64,000 nt of DNA from Bifidobacterium breve (GTDB lineage: Bacteria; Actinomycetota; Actinomycetes; Nanopelagicales; Nanopelagicaceae), in contig CAMCVO010000003.1 in the NCBI GenBank assembly GCA_945881945.1, positions 21,058-85,057 of the forward strand. The letters are read 5' to 3'. Below, one piece after another: positions 26,928 to 37,282 of this stretch. Every line of letters starts with the position of its first letter. The stretch's first letter is position 1. The position numbers and the translations under genes are program-made. A model generated the notes under the pieces. The model was not told the DNA's origin and did no database searches. It saw only the letters and a list, made by a program, of their open reading frames with translations.

Positions 26928-27799
26928 TATTTACCCTTTCTAAAATCTAGGCCAATATCTAGCGCAGGTGACGAATGAGTTAATGACCCAACCGCTAAAT
27001 AATCAACTCCTGTATTCGCGTAATTTTTTGCATTTTCAAGTGTTAACCCACCAGATGCTTCTAGTTTTACACTCCCGGCTGTAATTGCTACCGCCTCCTC
27101 GCATATTTTCACACTCATATTGTCAAGCAAGATCAAATCTGGTTTTAATCCAAGTGCTTCCTTTAGTTGTTCAAGAGAATCGACCTCAATCTCAATTAAC
27201 TTTCCAGGATACATTTTTTTAATTGCATTAAATGCTGCCGTGATCCCACCTACTGCTGCGATGTGGTTATCTTTGATTAATGCAGATTCAGATAGTGATT
27301 GGCGATGATTTACAGCGCCCCCCATCCGAGTGGCAAATTTTTCTAAGCTGCGCAATCCTGGGGTAGTTTTGCGGGTATCTCTAATCTGACATTTTGTGCC
27401 AGCGACCTCACCAACCCATTTACTTGTTAAGGTAGAAATTCCACTTAGGTGGGATAGGAAATTAAGCGCAGTTCTTTCGGCAAGTAAAATCTTTTGAGTG
27501 TTGCCTTGAACAGAAATCAACACTTTACCTGCAGAAACCTTGGCTCCCTCATCAACTAAAACTTCATAATGATTAACACCGCAGTACTCAAGGACAGCGG
27601 CGGCAACATGCAATCCACAGATTATTCCTGATGCTCGAGTAGTAAACTCTCCAGTTGAAACTTGAGATGAAGTTATTGTTGCAGTTGAGGTTAGATCTTC
27701 TCCACCTGCTAAATCCTCACTAATTGCATCCTTCACCTGTTGGAAAATATGGTTAGGTGATAGGCCTAATTTCTTTAAATTATCTCGAAGTTGATTCAT
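26927..27799 (-). CDS. nadC: NadC, quinolinate phosphoribosyltransferase
   Basis: Converts quinolinate and PRPP to nicotinate mononucleotide. The 290-residue enzyme carries the family block RDTRKTTPGLR with MGGAVNHRQSL (about residues 138-166), KDNH (about 173-176) and a C-terminal EASGGLTLEN barrel motif with VGSLTHSSPALDIGLD. It abuts nadB directly. The third gene of the pathway, nadA, is not in the window. Confidence 0.95.
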   Translation of the reverse strand: MNQLRDNLKKLGLSPNHIFQQVKDAISEDLAGGEDLTSTATITSSQVSTGEFTTRASGIICGLHVAAAVLEYCGVNHYEVLVDEGAKVSAGKVLISVQGNTQKILLAERTALNFLSHLSGISTLTSKWVGEVAGTKCQIRDTRKTTPGLRSLEKFATRMGGAVNHRQSLSESALIKDNHIAAVGGITAAFNAIKKMYPGKLIEIEVDSLEQLKEALGLKPDLILLDNMSVKICEEAVAITAGSVKLEASGGLTLENAKNYANTGVDYLAVGSLTHSSPALDIGLDFRKGK

Positions 27800-29401
27800 T
27801 TAAATCATCTCCAATGTATTTTTCCAATTACCAGACTCGTCTATCTGTTGCACAATTCTACTCAACCACTTATCTTGGCTATTTGGGTAATCGCTGCGCC
27901 AATGCGAACCTCTGGATTCAGTCCTGAGTAAAGCAGATTTCACAATCACAGTTGCCAGTAAGTGCAGATTTGTTGCCTCCCAGGCCTCAATACATGGCTC
28001 TGTACTTGTTAACTTAGATAACTCACCTAAGGTTTGTAAGGTTTTAGTTAATGAAGCCTCTGATCTTAAAACTCCTGCACCTTCACTCATTGCTATCTGC
28101 AATGGTAGAAGAATTTTAGGATCTAGAAGAATGCTTTTGTGATCATCCACTGCCTCTTGCTGAACTGGTAATTTATTTGACAACGCTGCGGCAATTCTTG
28201 CGCCAAACACCAACCCTTCTAATAGTGAGTTAGAGGCAAGTCGATTTGCGCCATGGGCACCAGTGCACGCTGATTCACCACATACATAAAGCCCATCAAT
28301 AGAAGATTTTCCATTTAAATCAACCAATACACCACCTGATGCGTAATGTGATGCGGGTGCAACTGGAATCCTCTCTCTAGTTGGATCTATTCCATTTTGT
28401 GTACAAGAGGCATAAATCGTTGGAAATCTATTAGCGAAATCTTTAATTTTTGTTGCGTCTAACCAAACATGTGGTTGACCACTTAATCGCATTTGATTAA
28501 AAATCTCTATTGCTACTACATCTCTGGGTGCTAAATCAGCTTGTGGGTGTTTACCAATCATGAATTGTTCATCTTTAGAATTTAATAAAATAGCGCCCTC
28601 GCCGCGCACTGCTTCACTGATTAATGGTTGTTGTCCTCTGTTTGCTAGATCTTGCCATAAAACAGTTGGATGAAATTGAATAAATTCAACATCGGCAATT
28701 TTGGCCCCTGCCCTTAGTGCAAGCGCAACACCATCACCAGTTGATACTGCTGGATTGGTAGTTTGTGAGTAAACCTGGCCTAATCCGCCGGTAGCTACAA
28801 CAACTGCTCTAGCTAATGCTCTACCAACACCATCGCGACTTCCGGCACCAATCACATGCAAAGTAACACCACAAACTCGACCGGTTTTACTCTTTAACGC
28901 ATCAATCACAAGTGCGTGTTCAATTACTTCAATACCTGAATCCTCATTAACTGCTGCAAGTAATGCTCTTGAGACCTCTGCGCCGGTGGCATCACCTCCT
29001 GCATGCAAGATTCTATTTCTTAAATGTCCACCCTCTCGAGTTAATGCAATCTCACCTGTTTCAGATTTATCAAATACCGCCCCTTGTGCAATTAATTTTC
29101 TTACCGCTTCTGGTCCTTCTGAAACTAAAACATCTACCGCCTTGATATCGCACAAGCCAGCACCTGCGGCCAAGGTATCTTTCTTATGTTGATCTGGTGT
29201 ATCTCCTGGTCCAAGTGCGGATGCAATTCCACCTTGCGCCCATTTTGTTGAGCCTTCATCAATTTGTGCTTTGGTAACTAACAAGACTGATAAACCATAA
29301 GAACGCAGGTTTAATGCGGTTGTAAGTCCAGCGACACCAGAACCGATAACGATTACATCAGCTGATGTACTCCAGCCAGATGGGGCAGTTAATAACTTCA
29401 T
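27800..29401 (-). CDS. nadB: NadB, L-aspartate oxidase
   Basis: FAD enzyme that makes iminoaspartate for NAD synthesis. The 533-residue protein has the FAD motif GSGVAGLTTALNL (about 17-29), the KWAQGGIA segment, the catalytic region with RGEGAILLN, the HYASGGV motif (about 342-348) and the C-terminal RTESRGSHWRSDYP typical of the succinate dehydrogenase/aspartate oxidase family. The lack of adjacent sdh genes, together with nadC, fixes it as NadB. The start shares a base with the panC stop, so it is coupled to panC. Confidence 0.95.
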   Translation of the reverse strand: MKLLTAPSGWSTSADVIVIGSGVAGLTTALNLRSYGLSVLLVTKAQIDEGSTKWAQGGIASALGPGDTPDQHKKDTLAAGAGLCDIKAVDVLVSEGPEAVRKLIAQGAVFDKSETGEIALTREGGHLRNRILHAGGDATGAEVSRALLAAVNEDSGIEVIEHALVIDALKSKTGRVCGVTLHVIGAGSRDGVGRALARAVVVATGGLGQVYSQTTNPAVSTGDGVALALRAGAKIADVEFIQFHPTVLWQDLANRGQQPLISEAVRGEGAILLNSKDEQFMIGKHPQADLAPRDVVAIEIFNQMRLSGQPHVWLDATKIKDFANRFPTIYASCTQNGIDPTRERIPVAPASHYASGGVLVDLNGKSSIDGLYVCGESACTGAHGANRLASNSLLEGLVFGARIAAALSNKLPVQQEAVDDHKSILLDPKILLPLQIAMSEGAGVLRSEASLTKTLQTLGELSKLTSTEPCIEAWEATNLHLLATVIVKSALLRTESRGSHWRSDYPNSQDKWLSRIVQQIDESGNWKNTLEMI

Positions 29402-30186
29402 TACTTACCTCCAACAGCTTTATTATCGATCAAACGCACCTGATTCACCCAGCCAGCAATAATTAATCGCTTACTTTTGGTGGCAGGTCCAGCATCTTTA
29501 AATGTTTCTTCATCGATTAAATTTAAATAGTCCAATTGAAAAAGAGGTTGTCCATTAATGACTTCCTTGGCTTTCTCCAAACTGTTAGTACTTAATGCTT
29601 GAAAGATTACATTTGCAGTTTTCTTTTCACTCTCAGACAATCTCAAATTTCTTGAAGATAAGGCCAGATTATTAGCATCTCTAATAGTTGGGGCTGAAAC
29701 TATATTCACAGGAAGTTGAAGTTTCTCAACCATCTCCTTAATTAAAAAAAGTTGCTGAAAATCTTTTTCACCAAAAATAGCGTGTTTTGGTTTCACCAAA
29801 TCAAATAACCTCTTAACTACTGTTAACACACCAGAAAAATGACCAACTCTGGCTGCACCTTCAAATAGATCTCCTAATTCTCCAGCATTGACTTGCTCTA
29901 TTTTGCTTGGGTAAATCTCTTCCTCAGATGGCGCAAAAACTGCAGTTGCACCAGCATCCATTGCCATTTGCATATCAGTTTCAATAGTTTTTGGATAATT
30001 CTCTAGATCTATTTTATTTTCAAACTGTAATGGGTTAACAAAAATACTAACAACAATCTTTTCACCATAATTTTTGGCTAATTTAATTAAAGATTGATGG
30101 CCAGGGTGAAGTGCGCCCATGGTAGGAATTAAAACATCCCATTTTTGGCGCGCTAAATCATCTGCAGATTTAAGTACTTCAATCAT
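29401..30186 (-). CDS. panC: PanC, pantothenate synthetase
   Basis: Condenses pantoate with beta-alanine. The 261-residue protein has MGALHPGHQSLI (HxGH nucleotide motif, about residues 22-33), the VNPLQF segment, FGEKDFQQLFLI (about 137-148) and the KMSKS-like SSRNLRLSESE region. Slightly shorter than the usual 280. It lies 39 bp after folK. Other pantothenate genes panB and panD, often adjacent in actinobacteria, are absent from this run; beta-alanine supply must come from elsewhere. Confidence 0.95.
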   Translation of the reverse strand: MIEVLKSADDLARQKWDVLIPTMGALHPGHQSLIKLAKNYGEKIVVSIFVNPLQFENKIDLENYPKTIETDMQMAMDAGATAVFAPSEEEIYPSKIEQVNAGELGDLFEGAARVGHFSGVLTVVKRLFDLVKPKHAIFGEKDFQQLFLIKEMVEKLQLPVNIVSAPTIRDANNLALSSRNLRLSESEKKTANVIFQALSTNSLEKAKEVINGQPLFQLDYLNLIDEETFKDAGPATKSKRLIIAGWVNQVRLIDNKAVGGK

Positions 30187-30225
30187 GGCTCCAGTCCTTT
30201 CCGGGTACCGGGCTAGAAGGAGAGT

Positions 30226-30681
30226 TTAACTTGAGCTTTGAATACTTGCCAACAGAGATTTGACCTTACCTACGCCTGGTATTACACCCTCTGGATCAAT
30301 AGCTAACCAAGGTTTTAATACAAACTCTCTTGATTGAGCAAATGGGTGCGGCAGCTTCAAAAAAACAGTATCTACGACCTGATCTCCATAAACAATTAAA
30401 TCTAAATCAATAATTCTCGGTCCCCATTTAACGTTACGTACACGACCCATTTGATCTTCAATTTTTAACAGCTCTGCGAGCAATATTTCAGGCTTTAGAT
30501 TGCAAATTCCAAGTGCCACTGCATTTATAAAATCATTTTGGGTTGGACCGCCAACTGGTTTAGTTTCAATATAAGGTGATACTTTCAGGTCCTGAAGTAA
30601 TACTTCTAGATGAGTTATTGCAATATCTAAATTTAATTTACGGTTTTCAAGATTTGAACCAAGAGCTACAACAGCCTTCAT
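30226..30681 (-). CDS. folK: FolK, hydroxymethyldihydropterin pyrophosphokinase
   Basis: Activates 6-hydroxymethyl-dihydropterin before FolP. The 151-residue protein has the N-terminal ALGSNLENR motif, KPVGGPTQNDFINAV and the metal/ATP signature GRVRNVKWGPRIIDLDLI (about 91-108) with the two conserved Asp residues. It overlaps folB by 4 bases and ends the contiguous folE-folP-folB-folK run. Confidence 0.95.
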   Translation of the reverse strand: MKAVVALGSNLENRKLNLDIAITHLEVLLQDLKVSPYIETKPVGGPTQNDFINAVALGICNLKPEILLAELLKIEDQMGRVRNVKWGPRIIDLDLIVYGDQVVDTVFLKLPHPFAQSREFVLKPWLAIDPEGVIPGVGKVKSLLASIQSSS

Positions 30682-31034
30682 CTGCTTCTTTCAATCTCAA
30701 CTGTAACGTCCTTAAATTTTAGAGGTATTGGAGCATTAGGTTTATGAACTATGACTTTAACTTTTTTGATTTTCTTAAACTCTTTTAAGATTTGTTTTGC
30801 TATATCTTCAGCCAAACTTTCTATCAACTGACGAGGTTCACCCGTTATTAGGTTTTTAACAACCTGGGCCACCTCCGCGTAATTAACTGTTTTGTTTAGT
30901 TGGTCATTAAGGTTTCTAAGTGATAGATGGAACTCAACATCAACAAGAAATTTTTGTCCACGTTTACGCTCTTTTTCTAATACGCCATGGAAACCTTTAG
31001 CCTCTATCCCAGATATTTTGATTACATCATTCAT
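30678..31034 (-). CDS. folB: FolB, dihydroneopterin aldolase
   Basis: Cleaves dihydroneopterin to hydroxymethyl-dihydropterin. The 118-residue protein has the family landmarks GFHGVLEKERKRGQ (with the conserved Glu of the pterin pocket), VNYAEVAQVV and the LIESLAEDIA helix, ending with VHKPNAPIP, where the catalytic Lys lies. It overlaps folP and folK by 4 bases on each side, so the three are translationally coupled. Confidence 0.95.
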   Translation of the reverse strand: MNDVIKISGIEAKGFHGVLEKERKRGQKFLVDVEFHLSLRNLNDQLNKTVNYAEVAQVVKNLITGEPRQLIESLAEDIAKQILKEFKKIKKVKVIVHKPNAPIPLKFKDVTVEIERSR

Positions 31035-31828
31035 TTTCGCATTTGTTCCACAACACTAATTGCATCTTGATGGGCTCTGACAGCATGAGTTCGCACACCC
31101 CAAACTTTAAGCCTTGCCAATTCATATGTTAAGGCAATTGTTGCTGCCTCTCGCTTGTCCGGATCTGTAGTGTTAAGTAATTCACCCAAGAAACGTTTTC
31201 TAGAAACTCCAATCAGAAGTGGGTAACCAAGAAGTTGTAATCGATCAATGCTTCTTAATAACTTCCAATTATGCTCACTCTCTTTAGCAAATCCAATTCC
31301 CGGATCTAGAATTATTTGCTCAGGATTTACTCCCGCCTTCAGTAAATCAGCTACTCGCTCATCTAATTCATCTTTTACCTCTTTAACAACATCTTTATAA
31401 ACTGCTCGACTCTGCATATCTTTAGAGTGGCCGCGCCAATGCATGACTATGTACTGAATTTTTGAGTTTTCTGCAATTAAATTTGCCATTCTCTTATCAC
31501 TCAATCCACCACTAACATCATTCACATATGTTGCGCCGGCCGCTATCGCTTGTTTGGCTACTTCAGATCTCATAGTGTCTACGCTAACTATGGCGCCATC
31601 TTTTACTAATTCGGTTATAACTGGAATTACTCGAATTAATTCATCTTCCTGACTTACCCGCTCCGCACCTGGCTTGGTTGATTCACCACCTACATCAATA
31701 ATGTCTGCGCCTTCTGCAATTAATCTTCGGCCATGGGTGATCGCATCTTCTTTTGATAAGTAATTACCCCCGTCAGCAAAGGAGTTTGGTGTGACATTTA
31801 ATATTCCCATTACCAGGGTACGTAACAC
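31031..31828 (-). CDS. folP: FolP, dihydropteroate synthase
   Basis: Joins p-aminobenzoate to the activated pterin; the sulfonamide target. The 265-residue TIM barrel shows MGILNVTPNSFADGG (about residues 7-21), DVGGESTKPGA (about 61-71), VSVDT, NDVSGG and the C-terminal RTHAVR pterin site. The start used is GTG at 31828, only 4 bases after the folE stop. A later ATG (codon 7) begins inside the first conserved strand and would be shorter. Confidence 0.94.
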   Translation of the reverse strand: MLRTLVMGILNVTPNSFADGGNYLSKEDAITHGRRLIAEGADIIDVGGESTKPGAERVSQEDELIRVIPVITELVKDGAIVSVDTMRSEVAKQAIAAGATYVNDVSGGLSDKRMANLIAENSKIQYIVMHWRGHSKDMQSRAVYKDVVKEVKDELDERVADLLKAGVNPEQIILDPGIGFAKESEHNWKLLRSIDRLQLLGYPLLIGVSRKRFLGELLNTTDPDKREAATIALTYELARLKVWGVRTHAVRAHQDAISVVEQMRK

Positions 31829-31832
31829 CTTC

Positions 31833-32453
31833 CTACCTACTTTGATTAATCAATGAGATTGCTTCAGCTCTAGTTGTTGGATTCAATAACTGGCCACGCA
31901 CCGCACTTGTAGTAGTTCTGGCTTGGGACTTTCTCACTCCGCGCATTGACATGCACAGGTGCTCACAATCAATAATCACAATCACACCACCTGGTTGCAA
32001 AATTTCTACTAATGCATCTGCAATTTGAGATGTGAGGCGCTCTTGAACCTGTGGTCGCCTAGCGTATAGATCAACAACCCGTGCTAACTTTGAGATACCG
32101 GTAATCCGGCCACTTTCACCTGGTATATAACCAATGTGAGCAACGCCGTGAAAAGGTGTTAAGTGGTGCTCGCAATGAGAGAAAACTTCAATCTCTCTGA
32201 CAATAACTAATTCTTGATGGCCGATATCAAAAGTTGTAGTTAAAACATCCTCAGGTTTTTGCCAAAGACCAGCAAAGTTTTCAGCAAGTGCTTTTGCAAC
32301 TCGCTTAGGAGTGTCTTTTAAGCCCTCACGATCTGGATCTTCTCCAATCGCATGTAATAACTCAGTTACCGCTTTTTCTGCCCTAGCTTGATCAAACTCC
32401 TTCTTAGCACCACCATCATGTGGTCCCATTGATACGGAGTTAATCTCACTCAT
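31833..32453 (-). CDS. folE: FolE, GTP cyclohydrolase I
   Basis: First committed step of folate synthesis, GTP to dihydroneopterin triphosphate. The 206-residue enzyme has zinc ligands C94 and H97 in [10 protein letters not shown] and C167 in [10 protein letters not shown], plus the [10 protein letters not shown] and [10 protein letters not shown] segments of the active site. It overlaps the ftsH 3' end by 8 bases. All residues expected for a type IA enzyme are present. Confidence 0.96.
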   Translation of the reverse strand: MSEINSVSMGPHDGGAKKEFDQARAEKAVTELLHAIGEDPDREGLKDTPKRVAKALAENFAGLWQKPEDVLTTTFDIGHQELVIVREIEVFSHCEHHLTPFHGVAHIGYIPGESGRITGISKLARVVDLYARRPQVQERLTSQIADALVEILQPGGVIVIIDCEHLCMSMRGVRKSQARTTTSAVRGQLLNPTTRAEAISLINQSR

Positions 32454-34515
32454 TTACATCCTTGTTTGATTCCTTATCAACTTTTTTTGCCGCTGTTTTC
32501 TTTGCTGGTTTTTCCTCTTCAGAAACCTTAACTTTTGCAGGCTTTAGTGCAACTGGAGGCTGATTTGAAGGAATACGCTTTTGAGAACCAGTCCATGCAG
32601 CTCTTGGTTTTACTTTTCTAACCTTCTTAAATACTGCCGCAATCTCTTCCTTATTTAAGGTTTCATTTTCAAGCAACTCTTCAACTATGCGATCCAAAGT
32701 TTCCCGATTAGCAACCAAAATATCAAATGCCTCTTGGTGAGCATTTTCTATCATTTCTCTTATCTCTCCATCTACAACTGCTGCAATACTTTCTGAGTAA
32801 TCTCTTTGATGACCGTAATCTCTGCCAAGAAATGGCTGAGAATCTGAAATACCAAGTTTGATTGCACCAAGGCGTTGAGTCATTCCATATTGTGTGACCA
32901 TGGCCCTAGCTAAATTAGTTGCTTTTTCAATATCGTTTGATGCACCAGTTGTTGGATCATGGAAAATTAACTCTTCGGCAGCTCTGCCACCCATTGTGTA
33001 TGCCAGTTGATCTAGCATTTGATTTCTAGTTACTGCATATCGATCTTCGTCAGGTAAAACCATTGTGTAGCCAAGCGCTCTTCCTCTTGGCATGATTGTT
33101 ACTTTATGAACTGGATCAGTATGTGGAAGTGCGTGTGCAACTAATGCGTGACCGCCTTCATGGTAGGCGGTAATTCTGCGCTCTTCCTCAGTCATTAATC
33201 TTGAAACTTTTTGTGGCCCAGCCATTACCCGATCAATTGCCTCATCAATATCAGTATTTTTGATTGCTTTACGATCTTGTCTTGCTGCTAGTAGAGCTGC
33301 CTCATTTAATACATTAGCTAAATCTGCTCCTGTAAAGCCTGGGGTGCGCTTGGCATAGGAGGAAAGATCAACATCCTTAGCAATTGGTTTATTTTTTGCG
33401 TGCACTGCAAGTATTGCTGCTCTTCCTTTTAAGTCAGGTCGGTCTACTGATATTTGACGGTCAAATCTGCCAGGTCGCAATAGTGCTGGGTCTAATACAT
33501 CCGGCCGGTTGGTTGCTGCAATCAAAATTACCTGACCATTTGCTTCAAAACCATCCATTTCAACTAACAGTTGGTTCAAGGTTTGCTCGCGTTCATCGTT
33601 TCCGCCACCTAATCCTGCGCCCCGTTGCCTGCCCACTGCATCAATTTCATCAACAAAAACTATTGCTGGGGCATTTTGTTTTGCTTGGGCAAATAAATCA
33701 CGCACTCTTGAAGCACCAACTCCAACAAACATCTCAACAAACTCAGAGCCAGAGATTGAATAAAACGGAACCTTTGCCTCACCAGCTACTGCTCTAGCCA
33801 GTAATGTCTTTCCAGTTCCGGGCGGCCCATAGAGTAAAACTCCCTTAGGTATCTTGGCGCCAATTGCCTTGTACTTATCTGGACTTGCTAAAAAGTCTTT
33901 AATCTCGCGCAGCTCTGCAACTGCTTCATCTGCACCTGCCACGTCAACAAATGTGTTGGTTGGCATCTCTTTATTTTGTAATTTAGCTTTTGATCTGCCA
34001 AAAGATAAAACTCGACCGCCTTGGCCACCGCCCATAAATAATAAAAGTAAGAAAATAATTAATAGAATCGGCAAAATACTAAAAAGTAGTGAGACAAACA
34101 GTGATTGTTTTGGAACTTTTATGTCCCAACCCGCTGATGGTGGATTACTTGTCAATAACTCAACAATCAATGCCTCTTGGCCTGCAACATATGAGGCTTC
34201 GATTTTTGCTGATCCATCAACAAATTCACCATCTTTTAAGATCACTTGAACTTTTTGATCACGATCAATAACTAACGCAGACTTAACATTATTAAGAGAT
34301 ATCTCATTTAAAATAGCTGAGGTCTCAACCTTTTTGTACTCTTCTCCAGTTGCAGAGATCTGACCAAATATGCTTACCGCAATTAGTGCAGCAATAATCC
34401 AAAATAATGGTCCTCGTAAAATCTTCCTTGCAGATTTTGGTGATTTAGAGGCAGAGTTTTTGGCATTCTTAAGACCTTTAAATTTTGGAAACTTGAAACT
34501 CTTTTTTTGCGTCAC
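32446..34515 (-). CDS. ftsH: FtsH, membrane AAA+ zinc protease
   Basis: Degrades membrane and short-lived cytosolic proteins. The 689-residue protein has two N-terminal membrane helices (about 35-50 and 140-162) around an extracytoplasmic domain, then an AAA+ module with GPPGTGKT near residue 228 and Walker [13 protein letters not shown]/arginine-finger region, and zinc motif HEGGH near 452 with the later Asp in [11 protein letters not shown]. The C-terminus is lysine-rich. The start is GTG (34515-34513). It lies between hpt and folE, as in many actinobacteria. Confidence 0.96.
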   Translation of the reverse strand: MTQKKSFKFPKFKGLKNAKNSASKSPKSARKILRGPLFWIIAALIAVSIFGQISATGEEYKKVETSAILNEISLNNVKSALVIDRDQKVQVILKDGEFVDGSAKIEASYVAGQEALIVELLTSNPPSAGWDIKVPKQSLFVSLLFSILPILLIIFLLLLFMGGGQGGRVLSFGRSKAKLQNKEMPTNTFVDVAGADEAVAELREIKDFLASPDKYKAIGAKIPKGVLLYGPPGTGKTLLARAVAGEAKVPFYSISGSEFVEMFVGVGASRVRDLFAQAKQNAPAIVFVDEIDAVGRQRGAGLGGGNDEREQTLNQLLVEMDGFEANGQVILIAATNRPDVLDPALLRPGRFDRQISVDRPDLKGRAAILAVHAKNKPIAKDVDLSSYAKRTPGFTGADLANVLNEAALLAARQDRKAIKNTDIDEAIDRVMAGPQKVSRLMTEEERRITAYHEGGHALVAHALPHTDPVHKVTIMPRGRALGYTMVLPDEDRYAVTRNQMLDQLAYTMGGRAAEELIFHDPTTGASNDIEKATNLARAMVTQYGMTQRLGAIKLGISDSQPFLGRDYGHQRDYSESIAAVVDGEIREMIENAHQEAFDILVANRETLDRIVEELLENETLNKEEIAAVFKKVRKVKPRAAWTGSQKRIPSNQPPVALKPAKVKVSEEEKPAKKTAAKKVDKESNKDVNE

Positions 34516-34552
34516 CAGTTACTTCTCTTTCTCAAAAACAGTTATTAGGGGC

Positions 34553-35104
34553 TTAAGAATAAAGGTGTTTGGCAAGAACGCCAATAAACGGCAAATTTCG
34601 GTACTTCTGGTTGAAATCTAAGCCATATCCGACCACAAACTCACTGGGAATATCAAAGCCCACATATTTAGCCTCTACCTTAACTGTGGCAGCATCAGGT
34701 TTGCGCAGCACTGTTAAAACTGAAACAGATTTAGCCCCGCGGGAAAGTAAATTCTCTGTCAACCAAGAAAGTGTTAAGCCAGTATCTAAAATGTCTTCAA
34801 CAATTAAAACTTCTCTTCCTAAGATGTCACCATCTAAATCCTTTAGAATTCTAACCACACCACTTGATTTTGTGCCAGCACCATATGATGAAACTGCCAT
34901 CCAATCCATATCAACGTGGCGCTGTAGGTAGCGAGAGAAATCTGCCATCGCCATAACCGCACCCTTTAATACACCTACTAAAATTAAATCGCGCCCAACA
35001 TAATCTTTATCAACTTGGACCGCTAATTCTTTTAATCTATTTTGAATCTGCTCCTGACTCACAACAACTCTTTCGATGTCATTTCCAAGTGCTGATAGAT
35101 CCAC
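34553..35104 (-). CDS. hpt: Hpt, hypoxanthine(-guanine) phosphoribosyltransferase
   Basis: Purine salvage enzyme using PRPP. The 183-residue protein shows the PRPP loop LIVEDILDTGLTLSWL (about 100-115), the GVLKGAVMAMADF segment (about 45-57) and FVVGYGLDFNQKYRNLPF near the C-terminus. Length is normal. The start is GTG. It lies 8 bp after tilS, following the conserved tilS-hpt-ftsH order, and the 37-bp gap before ftsH shows no terminator. Confidence 0.95.
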   Translation of the reverse strand: MDLSALGNDIERVVVSQEQIQNRLKELAVQVDKDYVGRDLILVGVLKGAVMAMADFSRYLQRHVDMDWMAVSSYGAGTKSSGVVRILKDLDGDILGREVLIVEDILDTGLTLSWLTENLLSRGAKSVSVLTVLRKPDAATVKVEAKYVGFDIPSEFVVGYGLDFNQKYRNLPFIGVLAKHLYS

Positions 35105-35112
35105 GATTCTCC

Positions 35113-36102
35113 TTATGTGTTAGCCGAGAGGATGATTCTGCCTGAATTTCTCAAAAGCTTCACATTCCCTGGAAGTGAGACCTCTTTTTGCCCATGCCAA
35201 TTAGATATTAATGCCTCTGCAGCTTCAATGTGTTCGGCGGTAAGTGAGCCTAGTGGCGCACCAACCTGATAAATAGCCAAGCGCAGCACTCTGCTCCTGA
35301 TTGCTTTGGGTAGTCGCTCTAGATCACTAATCTTAAGATTTTTTGGATCTATTTGAGTAAAAAACTCATTTGCAAAACCGTCCAATGCATCAGCATCATC
35401 TCTTAACAAATCAGCAGTTCTTGCCAGCGCCTCAGTAACCCCAGGTCCTAAATTCTCCTCCAGTATTGGCAGAACATTCTTACGCACCCTAACTCTTGCA
35501 AATTTTAAATCTTGATTGTGTGGGTCAGACCAGAAATCAATACCTGCCTCAGTACATGCTGCCTCACTCATTTGCCTAGTAATTTTCAAAAGCGGCCTAA
35601 CAAAAAAATTGTTTTGAGTTGCCATGCCAGAAAGTGATCTTGCCCCTGATCCTCTAGCTAATCCAAGTAAGGCAGTTTCTGCTTGATCATTTAAAGTATG
35701 GGCTAGGAAGAAATACTTTGGTTGATAGCTATCAATGAATTGATGAAATACTTTATATCTTGCTCTTCTAGCAGATGCCTCTAAGCCATCAGTGACAATT
35801 ACTTGAGCGACTGCGGTTTCAACTCTTTTGTAACCAATCGTTTTTAACTGTGTAGCGACTTTTACAGTAATCTGATCTGAATTTGGTTGCAGCCCATGGT
35901 CAACTACAACTGGAATGACTTTTTCACCACCGCACTCTGCAAACAATGCAATTGCCAGTGCCATCGAATCAGCACCACCTGAGCAACCAAATAAAACTGT
36001 TTGAGTTGGGTCATTAAGAAAAGGTTTTAAAGCTTTTCTAATCTCCCAAAGATTTGGTGTATTTGAAGTACTCACACCGACAAGATTAGACCCGACCCCC
36101 AT
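35113..36102 (-). CDS. tilS: TilS, tRNA(Ile)-lysidine synthetase
   Basis: Modifies the CAU anticodon of tRNA-Ile2 with lysine. The 329-residue N-type ATP pyrophosphatase has the PP-loop GCSGGADSMALA (39-50), the AHTLNDQAET motif (about 135-144) and GLARGSGARSLSGM. The C-terminal part is short, as in other actinobacteria. The start is uncertain: the ATG at 36102 overlaps the upstream NlpC/P60 gene by 17 bases, while a GTG at 36075 would begin 11 bases after that stop. Confidence 0.93.
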   Translation of the reverse strand: MGVGSNLVGVSTSNTPNLWEIRKALKPFLNDPTQTVLFGCSGGADSMALAIALFAECGGEKVIPVVVDHGLQPNSDQITVKVATQLKTIGYKRVETAVAQVIVTDGLEASARRARYKVFHQFIDSYQPKYFFLAHTLNDQAETALLGLARGSGARSLSGMATQNNFFVRPLLKITRQMSEAACTEAGIDFWSDPHNQDLKFARVRVRKNVLPILEENLGPGVTEALARTADLLRDDADALDGFANEFFTQIDPKNLKISDLERLPKAIRSRVLRLAIYQVGAPLGSLTAEHIEAAEALISNWHGQKEVSLPGNVKLLRNSGRIILSANT

Positions 36103-37282
36103 AAGGCATTAAACCTTTGACGCTGTAGATGCTAGAAAAGAGCAAATCTTTCTCTTTGTTATGCGCCTCCCACATCATGCCATCGCCGGCATAAATTCCA
36201 ATGTGATGAATTGTGCTCACTGTTCCCTTATATGAGTAGAAAACCAGATCCCCTGGCACCATCTCATTTAGTGGCACCCGTTTAGTTGCCACCCAATAAA
36301 GTGATGAGTTAAGGCGATCCCAGTTGGGCCAGCCAAGCCCTGCTGCTCGGTAGGCGGCATAAACCAATCCAGAGCAATCAAATGCATTTGGTCCTTCATC
36401 TCCCCAGACATATGGTTTTTTAGCTAGCACCTGCTTTTTAGCATACTCAACTGCAGTAAGTCGCATAGCTTCAGTTGATCGAGTGCTACTTCTGCCGGTA
36501 AATCCAGTATCTCGCCAAATTTTTGCCTGATCTGGTGTAACAAGTGCCCGACCTGCGTTTGCCTCCTCTAATAATGCAATCTGTCGCTGTTGCTCCAGAG
36601 TTAATCTTGTTTTTTGGGCAACTGCTAACTCTTTTGCCAATTTATCTTGCACAGCTTGTAACTTATCCACCTCTTCTTGCTGCATCGCTGCTGCTTCATC
36701 AGCTGCTTTTTTCGCTGCAGCAACTTTAACTGTTGCCTCTGCCTGTGCTTTCCTTGCTACATCCGCTGCCTTTTGTGCACTGGATGCCACGATTTCTGCC
36801 GCCTTAAACCTATCTAGAGCGCTGGAATTATTCTCACCCAATGCATCAAGAGTATTTAGGCGATCAACTAAGTCTTGTGGTCCATCTGAATTTAGTAATG
36901 AATCTAAATCTGTAAAACCGCCACCCATTACATATGCATTTACCGCTAACTTTCCAATAGTCCGTTTACCAGTACTAACCGATGCTTGAGCAGCTCGTAA
37001 ATGCTCCATAGCAATTTCAGCTTGTTTGGTTTTTGCTTTCAAATCATTTTGAGCTGCGATATAAGCTTTACGTTTTGTAGTTGCAATAGCTGACAGTTGG
37101 CGCAAAGTTGTTTTAGCAGAGTTTAATTTTTTTGCAGCAGCGGCGGCGGCTGCCTTCTTCTCTGCCTCAATCTTTTTTGCAGCATCGATCTGTGCTTGAG
37201 TTGGCTTTGGCGGAGCAGCTAATGCCGAGGCTGGCATGAGACTTAATGCAAGTACTAGAGCAACCACTTTTTTATTTATCAA
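36086..37282 (-). CDS. Secreted NlpC/P60 peptidoglycan hydrolase with coiled coil
   Basis: The 398-residue protein has a signal peptide (cleavage near LAA, residue 23), a long Ala/Lys-rich coiled coil (about 30-240) and a C-terminal NlpC/P60 domain. The catalytic triad candidates are C303 (FDCSGLVYAA), H360 (IHHIGIYAG) and H374 (WEAH). This is the RipA/PcsB-like layout in which the coiled coil controls the hydrolase during division. It overlaps the ABC permease gene upstream by 4 bases, hinting that activity may depend on that transporter, as FtsEX-type complexes control coiled-coil hydrolases (inference). Confidence 0.88.
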   Translation of the reverse strand: MINKKVVALVLALSLMPASALAAPPKPTQAQIDAAKKIEAEKKAAAAAAAKKLNSAKTTLRQLSAIATTKRKAYIAAQNDLKAKTKQAEIAMEHLRAAQASVSTGKRTIGKLAVNAYVMGGGFTDLDSLLNSDGPQDLVDRLNTLDALGENNSSALDRFKAAEIVASSAQKAADVARKAQAEATVKVAAAKKAADEAAAMQQEEVDKLQAVQDKLAKELAVAQKTRLTLEQQRQIALLEEANAGRALVTPDQAKIWRDTGFTGRSSTRSTEAMRLTAVEYAKKQVLAKKPYVWGDEGPNAFDCSGLVYAAYRAAGLGWPNWDRLNSSLYWVATKRVPLNEMVPGDLVFYSYKGTVSTIHHIGIYAGDGMMWEAHNKEKDLLFSSIYSVKGLMPYGGRV

